Origin: an uncultured Clostridia bacterium
GTDB lineage: Bacteria; Bacillota; Clostridia; Oscillospirales; JAAYOS01
Assembly: GCA_947630675.1 (NCBI GenBank)
Contig: CANRIN010000017.1
Location: 1-33,567, forward strand
Length of the DNA: 33,567 nt
Direction: 5' to 3'
In this document: positions 26,653 to 33,567 of the stretch, one piece after another
Layout of the letters: each line of letters begins with the position of its first letter
Position numbering within the stretch: the stretch's first letter is position 1
The notes under the pieces: model-generated
Told to the model about the DNA's origin: nothing
The model's input: the letters and a program-made list of their open reading frames with translations, nothing else
The model's database searches: none
Program-made: the position numbers and the translations under genes

Positions 26653-27396
26653 ATGGGCTACACCGCGCTTTCCGCGGTATACGACAGGTTCACGCGCGAC
26701 GTGGACTATCCCGCGCTCGCACGCTACGTCGCGGAGCTGCTTCGGCGGAACGGCGTCACGGACGGGATACTTCTCGACCTCGCCTGCGGGACGGGGACGC
26801 TCACGTTCGAGCTTGCGAAGATGGGCTTTGACGTGATAGGCGCGGACAGCTCGGAGGACATGCTCTCCGAGGCTTGGAACAAGCTGTGGAGCATGACAAG
26901 TCCGCCCGACCCGCCTCCGCAGTTCATATGTCAGGATATGCGCCGGCTCGACCTCTTCGGGACGATAAAAGCCTGCGTATCCACGCAGGACTCGCTCAAC
27001 CATGTGACCGACCCGGACGAGCTTTTCGAGGTGTTCCGCCGCGTCAGCCTCTTTACCGAGCCGGGCGGGGCGTTCGTGTTCGACATGAACACGCCCGCGC
27101 GCTTTGCCGCCATGGACGGCGAGACCTATGCGGATGAGGACGAAAACGCGCTCTGCATCTGGAGAGTGGCGGGAGACGGCGGCGGCCTCTACGAGTACAC
27201 GGTGGACGTCTTCAGGCGGGAAAAGCAGCTCTGGCGGCGCAGAAGCGAGGTGTTCTTTGAGCGCGCCTATGAGCCGCGCACGGTGCTCGATATGCTGAAG
27301 GACGCCGGCTTTTCGTCGGCGGAGACGTTCGGGGAGCGGAGCTTCGATGCGCCCGCGCCGGACGGGAAAAGAATATTTTTTGCTGCGAGGAAATAA
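26653..27396 (+). CDS. Class I SAM-dependent methyltransferase
   Basis: LLDLACGTGTLTFELAKMGFDVIGADSSEDML motif I; SD AGGAGGGGAGAAG. Confidence 0.92.
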   Translation: MGYTALSAVYDRFTRDVDYPALARYVAELLRRNGVTDGILLDLACGTGTLTFELAKMGFDVIGADSSEDMLSEAWNKLWSMTSPPDPPPQFICQDMRRLDLFGTIKACVSTQDSLNHVTDPDELFEVFRRVSLFTEPGGAFVFDMNTPARFAAMDGETYADEDENALCIWRVAGDGGGLYEYTVDVFRREKQLWRRRSEVFFERAYEPRTVLDMLKDAGFSSAETFGERSFDAPAPDGKRIFFAARK

Positions 27397-27397
27397 G

Positions 27398-28279
27398 ATG
27401 GGCAAGACAGTAAGGATGATTTCGTCGGACGGATATATCTCCGCCTGCGCCGTGGACGCGACCGACATCGTGGCGCGCGCCCACGAGATACACGGCACTA
27501 GCGCGACGGCTTCCGCCGCGCTCGGAAGGGTGCTCGCCGTCACGTCGCTCATAGGCGGCGGGATAAAGGTGGACGGCGGCTCGGTGACGGTCCGCTTCAA
27601 CGGTAACGGCGCGGGGGGAAGGATAATCGCCGTCGCCGAGTGCGATGGTTCGGTGCGCGGCTGCGTGGACGCCCCCCATGTCGATCTGCCGCGCCGTCCG
27701 GACGGCAAGCTCGATGTCGGAGGCTTCATAGGTCACGAGGGCTCGCTCACCGTCGTGAAGGATCTGCGTATGCGCGACCCCTACGTCGGCATGGTCGAGA
27801 TAGTCGGCGGCGAGGTCGCGGAGGACATCGCGGCGTACTTCGTAGAGAGCGAGCAGATCCCCACCGCCTGCGCCGCGGGCGTGCTAGTCGCGGGGGACGG
27901 GTCGATAGTCTCCGCTGGTGCGTACCTCGTTCAGCTTCTCCCCGGCGCGCCGGAGGAGTTTGCCGAAAAGCTCGAGGGCGCGGTCATGCGCGCGGGTACG
28001 GTCACGCAGCTGCTCGGCGCGGGCAACGGCCCGGAGGAGATACTTGAAAAGCTGCTCGAGGGCTTCGAGCCGAGAAAGCTCGAGGAATACGACGCGGTCT
28101 ACCGCTGCGGGTGCAGCCTCGAGCGTGTCGAGAGGGCTCTCATATCGAGCGGCAAGAAAGCGCTCGAGGAGATGATAGCCGAGGGGCACGGCGCGGAGGT
28201 GTCCTGCCAGTTCTGCGACAGGGTGTACCGTTTCACGACGGAAAACCTCGCGGAGCTGCTGAAAAAGGCGACAAACTGA
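27398..28279 (+). CDS. hslO: Hsp33 redox-regulated chaperone
   Basis: 293 aa; VRGCVDAPHVDLP, GRVLAVTSLIGGGIKVDGGSVTVRFNGNGAGG, C-terminal CGC...CQFC zinc motif. Confidence 0.95.
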   Translation: MGKTVRMISSDGYISACAVDATDIVARAHEIHGTSATASAALGRVLAVTSLIGGGIKVDGGSVTVRFNGNGAGGRIIAVAECDGSVRGCVDAPHVDLPRRPDGKLDVGGFIGHEGSLTVVKDLRMRDPYVGMVEIVGGEVAEDIAAYFVESEQIPTACAAGVLVAGDGSIVSAGAYLVQLLPGAPEEFAEKLEGAVMRAGTVTQLLGAGNGPEEILEKLLEGFEPRKLEEYDAVYRCGCSLERVERALISSGKKALEEMIAEGHGAEVSCQFCDRVYRFTTENLAELLKKATN

Positions 28280-28358
28280 CGCGCCCGCTCCGGTATGGGA
28301 ACTGCACTTAAAGAGTCCTCCGAGAGCCTTCGGCGGATGTCTTCGGGAGGTGAGCGGA

Positions 28359-29294
28359 GTGTCGGAAAAACCGAATAAGCTCGGACTGCGGCGTTTCCCG
28401 GACCTTCCGGTGAGCCGCGAGCATACGACCGGCATCGAGCGGCTCGACGCGTGGCTCATGGGTCACAGAAGGGCGAGAGAGGTGTTCGGCTTCGTATTCC
28501 GGATACTGAGGGACAACCTGATAGGCACCGCCGCGCAGACGGCGTTTTTCCTGCTGCTCGCCATTTTCCCGATACTCATGCTCGTTGCCGGATGGCTCTC
28601 GAGGATGCCGTTCGCGTTTGACACCGGGCTTATATCGGCGATATTCCCCGAGTCGGTAGCTTCGACTCTTCAGGAGGTCATGGAGCACGCGCCGGGCTCC
28701 ACGGGATACACCGTCGTGCAGATAGCGCTGTCGGTCTGGTCGGCGTCGGCCGGTATCTGGGCGCTGATGCGCGGTATATGCATATCCCACACCGGCAGGA
28801 CTCCGAACTACTTCAAGGGACGCGTCATCTCGGTGCTGCTGATGGTGGGCTTCGTCGCGATGATAGCGCTGAGCCTCGTCGTCTGGGTGTTCGGACGCGA
28901 CATAGTGAGCTACGTCGCGGGAGGGGACTGGCAGAGCGGCGACGTCCTTGTTTCGGTGGCGCGCTACGCCTTCACGCTGCCGTTGCTGTTCCTGTTCGTG
29001 CTTGTGATGTACGCCGCGACGCCGGGCTTCCGCCTCGAGATGCGTCAGATGGCGATAGGCGCGGCGATCGCCGCCGTGAGCTGGACGCTCATAAGCAGGG
29101 GCTTCGAGGCATATATGAGCACGTTTTCGCGCTACTCCGCGCTTTACGGTGGCGTCGGCGCGTTCCTCGGCCTTGCGGTGTGGCTGCTCGTCGTCTGCTT
29201 TGTGATAATGTTCGGCGCGGAAGTGAACGCGTATATCGCGGAGACGGCCGCGCTCCGCGCGGCGCTCGCAACCGAGCTGCGACCGAAGGGATAA
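28359..29294 (+). CDS. YihY/virulence factor BrkB family membrane protein
   Basis: NLIGTAAQTAFFLLLAIFPILMLVAGWL, SASAGIWALMRGI, ALYGGVGAFLGLAVWLLVVCFVIMFGAEVNAYIAE; GTG start with GGGAGG SD. Confidence 0.92.
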   Translation: MSEKPNKLGLRRFPDLPVSREHTTGIERLDAWLMGHRRAREVFGFVFRILRDNLIGTAAQTAFFLLLAIFPILMLVAGWLSRMPFAFDTGLISAIFPESVASTLQEVMEHAPGSTGYTVVQIALSVWSASAGIWALMRGICISHTGRTPNYFKGRVISVLLMVGFVAMIALSLVVWVFGRDIVSYVAGGDWQSGDVLVSVARYAFTLPLLFLFVLVMYAATPGFRLEMRQMAIGAAIAAVSWTLISRGFEAYMSTFSRYSALYGGVGAFLGLAVWLLVVCFVIMFGAEVNAYIAETAALRAALATELRPKG

Positions 29295-29297
29295 AAT

Positions 29298-29817
29298 TTC
29301 GCGGGAAATCGCGTTCGCGGACTTCCGACTTTGTACAGTGTCGGGACGTCGGCGCGGAGTGCCGAGGTCTGATGCGCCCGGTAGAGAGTTGGATGCGGTA
29401 TGGGTTCGAGGGCGCATTCTTACCAATTTCCCGCGAAGCCGTCGGATAGGGCATAGCCCTACCGACGGCAAGCACTCCGCTACGCAATTCCCGCGCGGTC
29501 GGCGACCGCGCGGGAGCCCTTCCGATCAAAATGCTCGGCGGAAATGAATTCCGCCTGCGCGAAGTTAGCGGCTTTGCCGCTAACTTCAACCGCGCGAACA
29601 AGCGCGGAACCGCCTTCGGCGCTTCGAAGCGCGCTCCGCGAGAAGTGTTTTTTTGCTTTAATTCGCAGAAAGTCGGGACGTCGGCGCGAAGCGCCGAGGT
29701 CTGATGCGCCCGGTAGACGGTCAGACGCGGTATGGGTTCGAGGGCGCATTGTACACGCCGTCGGAAAAAACAGATTGAACCTTATTTCGCGCCTAACGGC
29801 GCGAAACTCTGCGAGGC
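29298..29817 (+). repeat. Hairpin-mosaic repeat array D, unit D1 with two nested M modules and one E module
   Basis: Outer stem TTCGCGGGAAAT/ATTTCCCGCGAA (29298-29309/29426-29437); M 29340-29418 and 29672-29750; E module from 29489; CTCTGCGAGGC 29807-29817. Confidence 0.9.
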
Positions 29818-30246
29818 CATGGCGGGACGTCAGCGCGGAGTGCCGAGGTCTGATGCGAAATCCCAAACGCTCCAGAGGAGCGTTTGGGAGCCCTTCCGAT
29901 CAAAATGCTCGGCGGAAATGAATTCCGCCTGCGCGAAGTTAGCGGCTTTGCCGCTAACTTCAACCGCGCGAACAAGCGCGGAACCGCCTTCGGCGGAAAA
30001 TCGACGCATTCCCACGCGGTCGGCGACCGCGCGGGAGCCCTTCCGATCAAAATGCTCGGCGGAAATGAATTCCGCCTGCGCGATGTTGCCTGCGGCAACA
30101 TCAACCGCTGCGAACAGCGAAAGCGCAAGCCTGTTCTTCATCCTACATTCTACTGCTTTCGCCTGCAATATTCGCTTCGCGAATATTGCCCGACATTGAG
30201 CGCATTGTAGGGCGTGCGCCGCATTTGGCGGCGAACTCTGCGAGGC
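29818..30246 (+). repeat. Hairpin-mosaic repeat array D, distal unit (truncated M, two E modules, 112-nt segment)
   Basis: Partial M 29822-29857; 110-nt exact repeat 29886-29995 (= 29512-29621); third E copy from 30010; 112-nt segment 30103-30214; CTCTGCGAGGC 30236-30246. Confidence 0.88.
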
Positions 30247-30260
30247 TTTTTCTAAAAGCG

Positions 30261-30294
30261 AGGCGGACGGTACATCTGTACCGTCCGCCTTTTG
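30261..30294. terminator. Bidirectional terminator-like hairpin between array D and the E2-like gene
   Basis: AGGCGGACGGTACA-TC-TGTACCGTCCGCCT followed by TTT. Confidence 0.75.
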
Positions 30295-30309
30295 CGTTCT
30301 ATGTTATTG

Positions 30310-31281
30310 TCAGTCGAGGGCTTCGGAAACCTCTGCCTCTGTATCCGTTGCGTCTTGGAGACTGTCGCCCTTTTTGCGCTTTTTCGGCTTGTCTATCTTC
30401 GGGTCCTCGAGCACGCGCTTCGGGGGGCGGTCGAGCTCATCCGGCTTTTTTAGTATACGCTGCATCAGCTTTGCGGCGGAGGCGAAGTAGTACCCGTCGC
30501 AGACGCGCTCGTCCATGACGAAGGTGTAGTCCACATACCGCACGGTGCGGACCGACCCGTCCCGATTCAGCTCGTAGCGCTGCCTCTTTGCCCCGAAGCT
30601 CATGAACAGCGGCACGTTGCCGAAGTCGTAGACGTGGTGAAATATCGGCGGGATGCCGAGCGAGCCCATAGAGGTGATAAAGAAGGAGGTGTGGAACGGG
30701 CTGAGGTCGGTGAGCGTCTTCGGCAGGAGCCCTAAGTAATCGAGTAGGCCGAGAAACCACACCGCAAACTTCAGAAGGAAGCGCGGCATGAAGTTCAGTA
30801 TCTTCGCCGCGGAGTCGAAGCTTCCGCCGGGGGAGTTGCGGTACTCGTCGACCGCCTTCGTGACCGTGGCGTATACGTCGTCCGCGGTGAAGTCCGGCCG
30901 GAAGTGCAGCTTCAGGGCGGTGTCCGGCGAGTTGAGGGTCATTTCGCGCTTTATGACGAGCGAGACCTGTATGTCCTTTCTCGCGTACACCCTATGGCCG
31001 ACGCAGAAGCGGTTGACCGCCGGCATCGCCGCCACCGCGCGGAGGTAGCAGGTGAGAAGGACGTGCATGAGCCCGAAGCCCTTCAGCCCCTCCTCGCGCT
31101 TGCGCTTGATGTATTTTTCTATTTCGGATATTTCGAGACTGTCGCGGAAGTAGTTCTGCGCGTCCGACCGCTTCTTCATGATGAACGGAGAGACGCGCTC
31201 CATCGGGGACGTGCCGCGCAGGAGCCAGCCGTCCTTCCTGTCGCCGGGACGCCAACGGCGCTTTTTCTTTGTGTCGGGCAT
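30310..31281 (-). CDS. 2-oxoacid dehydrogenase E2-like/CAT-fold acyltransferase domain protein without lipoyl domain
   Basis: 323 aa; SPFIMKKRSDAQNYFRDSLEI..., SPFHTSFFITSMGSLGIPPIFHHVYDFG, YTFVMDERVCDGYYFASA (E2 DHRxxDG position); SD AAAGGAG. Confidence 0.75.
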   Translation of the reverse strand: MPDTKKKRRWRPGDRKDGWLLRGTSPMERVSPFIMKKRSDAQNYFRDSLEISEIEKYIKRKREEGLKGFGLMHVLLTCYLRAVAAMPAVNRFCVGHRVYARKDIQVSLVIKREMTLNSPDTALKLHFRPDFTADDVYATVTKAVDEYRNSPGGSFDSAAKILNFMPRFLLKFAVWFLGLLDYLGLLPKTLTDLSPFHTSFFITSMGSLGIPPIFHHVYDFGNVPLFMSFGAKRQRYELNRDGSVRTVRYVDYTFVMDERVCDGYYFASAAKLMQRILKKPDELDRPPKRVLEDPKIDKPKKRKKGDSLQDATDTEAEVSEALD

Positions 31282-31457
31282 CGGTTCCACTCCTTTTTTC
31301 TGTATAAAATTGTAAATTCTTATATGTTTGTATCTTTATATAATAATTTTATCAGATATAAACGGAAAATGCAATGCCCGAAACCTTAAATTTGCGTAAA
31401 AAGTCGAAAAACCCGTCCGCGCGTCGACCCGTCCAACGCGGACACCGCCCGAAAGAT

Positions 31458-32507
31458 TCAGCTTTCGTCCTCGAAGCGGAACGCGAAGGTCAGCTCGTGG
31501 CGCTTTCCCGTGCCGTCGAGGTTCTCGACAAAGGTTAGCCGCACGCGGTACCTGTGCTGTGTATCCGGCAGACGCAGAGAGATCTGCTCGGTCTCGTATG
31601 TGCCGTTTGTGGCGTTCCAGCCTCGGGGATTATACCTGTACTCCGGCTTTTCCAGAAGCGGCGGATACTCGTCGTCCAGATGATATATGGCGTCCTTTCC
31701 GTCGGACGTGTCCGGCACCGGAACCCACTCGCCGTCCTCGAACATCTCTACGGTGTTGCAGGCGTTGTCGCAGTAGAGCGGCGTGCCGTCGTTGGAGCGG
31801 ATGGCAAGGGTCATCATGCCGCCGTAATATCCGTGGGATGCGCCGTCATCGACCTCCTCGGACAGGTACATGAACCAGCCGATGAGGTCATACGGCTTAT
31901 CCGTCGGCTCCGGGACGGTGAACTCGAAGACCGTGTGGTATAGCTCGTCCCCCGTGGTATATTCGTCCTCTTTTGTGCGGTAGTTGAGGGTGACGCGGTA
32001 CCTTGCGGGCTCGTACAGGCGGAGGCTCGTGCCGATGCTGCGGGGCGTCTCCGTCGGTCCGTCGGTGGAGCGGAAGGGAGGAAGTCCGCCGAGCATCACA
32101 ATGGCGTACTCCAGCCCCATATCGCCGGCAGGCGTCCACTCGCCGTTCTCCCATCGCTCGACCGTGCCGAAAGGAATGTTCTTTGTCTCTTCGTAGTATT
32201 TGCCGCCGTAGTTGACGCCGGTGAGCGCTATCGCACGGTCTGTCGTAAATATGAGAGTCGGGGTGCGCGGCTCCCAGTTCGTCTGACCTATCCCCAGCAC
32301 CGTGAGCCCGCCGCCGTCCTCGCAGCTGTCCACCGGGATATAGCCGTCCTTCAGGACGTACTGCCAACTCTCCTTTGTGAGCGTGTACTCCTCTTCGACA
32401 AATCCGAAGTCGGCATTCGGACGCGAGCGGAGCACCGCGACCTCCGCGGCGGCGAGCGACGCGAATACGGCAAGCGTGAGCAGGACTGCGAGTATTTTCT
32501 TCTTCAT
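31458..32507 (-). CDS. Secreted protein, paralogue of CDS 14148-15167
   Basis: 350 codons including stop; signal peptide MKKKILAVLLTLAVFASLAAA; ERWENGEWTPAG, ARYRVTLNYRTK, HRYRVRLTFVENLDGTGKRHELTFAFRFEDES; SD AAGGGAG. Confidence 0.78.
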   Translation of the reverse strand: MKKKILAVLLTLAVFASLAAAEVAVLRSRPNADFGFVEEEYTLTKESWQYVLKDGYIPVDSCEDGGGLTVLGIGQTNWEPRTPTLIFTTDRAIALTGVNYGGKYYEETKNIPFGTVERWENGEWTPAGDMGLEYAIVMLGGLPPFRSTDGPTETPRSIGTSLRLYEPARYRVTLNYRTKEDEYTTGDELYHTVFEFTVPEPTDKPYDLIGWFMYLSEEVDDGASHGYYGGMMTLAIRSNDGTPLYCDNACNTVEMFEDGEWVPVPDTSDGKDAIYHLDDEYPPLLEKPEYRYNPRGWNATNGTYETEQISLRLPDTQHRYRVRLTFVENLDGTGKRHELTFAFRFEDES

Positions 32508-32632
32508 CTGAAACGCTCCCTTCAACGCAGTTCCGTGTTTCATCCGTATATGTCCGCACCCGCGTATTTCGGGACAGCTTTTTCAAAAAATTTTTTGTTT
32601 TTTTCGGGAGCGTCCGCGCCGGAAGAAAAATA

Positions 32633-32661
32633 TTGAAAAATTCCCTCCGCTGTGCTATATT
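32633..32661 (+). promoter_or_regulatory. Promoter TTGAAA-N17-TATATT with TGC extended -10
   Basis: TTGAAA 32633-32638; TGCTATATT ending 32661. Confidence 0.65.
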
Positions 32662-32773
32662 TGTAGTATCCGTGAGCCGGACGGGAAAACTTACCGGAGG
32701 CGGAGTATTCGGATATTTATTTCCCGGGGATGACCGATATCCCACGGGACGATATATGCGGGAGGATGTATAA

Positions 32774-33567
32774 ATGGACTACAAAGCGCTGAGCGAGCTG
32801 CTTTTCCCGGACGTGACGAACACGCCGGAGGCGCTCGAGGAACAGTACCCGCCGCGCGACCTGCCGGAGGGCGCGGTCGTGAGCCGCATGGGGCCGAGCC
32901 CCACGGGTTTTGTCCACCTCGGAAACCTCGTGCAGGGGATAACCTCCGAGCGAATGTGCCACCAGTCGGGCGGTACGCTCTTCCTGCGCGTCGAGGACAC
33001 CGACAGCAAGCGCGAGGTGCCGGGAGCGATAGAGTCGCTTATCCGAGGCCTTGCGCACTACGGCATAAACTTCGACGAGGGCGCGACGATTGACGGCGAG
33101 AAGGGAGCTTACGGCCCCTACAAGCAGTCCCGCCGCGCGCACATATACCACGTCTACGCGAAGAAGCTCGTCTCGGAGGGCAAGGCGTACCCCTGCTTCT
33201 GCACCGAGGAGGAGCTCCAGGAGATACACGCCAGGCAGGAGGCGGCAAAGGAGAACTTCGGCTACTACGGCAAGTACGCCGTCTGGCGCGACCGTCCGAT
33301 GGAGGACATAAAGGCCGCGCTCGCCGAGGGGAAGGAATGGGTGCTCCGCTTCCGCTCGGAGGGCTCGATAGAGCACAAGATAAAGTTCACCGACCTCATC
33401 AAGGGACAGCTCGAGCTCACCGAAAACGACATCGACCACGTCCTGCTGAAGTCGGACGGGATACCGACCTATCACTTCGCCCACGCCGTCGACGACCACC
33501 TCATGCGCACCACGCACGTCGTGCGCGGGGACGAGTGGCTGCCGAGCCTGCCGCTGCACATCCAGCT
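32774..33567 (+). CDS. gltX: Glutamyl-tRNA synthetase, 3' truncated by window end
   Basis: MDYKALSELLFPDVTNTPEALEEQYPPRDLPEGAVVSRMGPSPTGFVHLGNLVQGITSERMCHQSGGTLFLRVEDTDSKREVPGAIESL...DGIPTYHFAHAVDDHLMRTTHVVRGDEWLPSLPLHIQ; open to window end. Confidence 0.92.
   Translation, partial: MDYKALSELLFPDVTNTPEALEEQYPPRDLPEGAVVSRMGPSPTGFVHLGNLVQGITSERMCHQSGGTLFLRVEDTDSKREVPGAIESLIRGLAHYGINFDEGATIDGEKGAYGPYKQSRRAHIYHVYAKKLVSEGKAYPCFCTEEELQEIHARQEAAKENFGYYGKYAVWRDRPMEDIKAALAEGKEWVLRFRSEGSIEHKIKFTDLIKGQLELTENDIDHVLLKSDGIPTYHFAHAVDDHLMRTTHVVRGDEWLPSLPLHIQ

Noticed and set aside
29089-30168. Phantom ORFs in array D (e.g. 29089-29601, 29793-30128, 29830-30168) with repeated peptides such as AEFISAEHFDRKGSRAVAD
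   Set aside because: They arise from translation of the palindromic repeats, in several frames and on both strands, with no SD or codon signature; likely a source of bogus hypothetical proteins in databases.
29298-30246. CRISPR array
   Set aside because: Repeats are long, nested and of several types with irregular spacing and rewritten stems; no cas genes.

Overview
This is a chromosomal window from a GC-rich, spore-forming Firmicute, probably Clostridia/Oscillospirales-like. That is inferred from spmAB, an AbrB/SpoVT regulator, a YdcC/GerS-like lipoprotein, extended -10 promoters and frequent TTG/GTG starts. Housekeeping content includes a macro-domain protein (partial), a zinc MDR dehydrogenase, mtnA, a BMP-family lipoprotein, spmA/spmB, secG, prfB, secA, pgeF, a family-5 SBP, an esterase, tRNA-Arg(CCT), acpS, nnr, a YdcC/GerS-like lipoprotein, alr, mazF, vanZ-like, a methyltransferase, hslO, a YihY/BrkB protein, an E2-like acyltransferase and gltX (partial). 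The most unusual content is four hairpin-rich intergenic arrays at about 3.91-4.13, 13.40-14.09, 23.48-24.26 and 29.30-30.25 kb. They are built from a shared modular element. Stem sequences differ between copies but stay self-complementary, while loops, a bulged A and linkers stay fixed. A ~79-nt module (M) is nested inside loops of the core unit, and most units end in CTCTGCGAGGC. Three arrays fill convergent gene-gene gaps and begin 3-4 nt or less after a stop codon. I do not recognise the family. It looks like a BOX/BIME-type modular palindromic repeat or a family of structured RNAs. A second candidate is a strongly promoted, structured ~190-nt leader/ncRNA in the place where the MazE/EndoAI antitoxin gene would be expected upstream of mazF.
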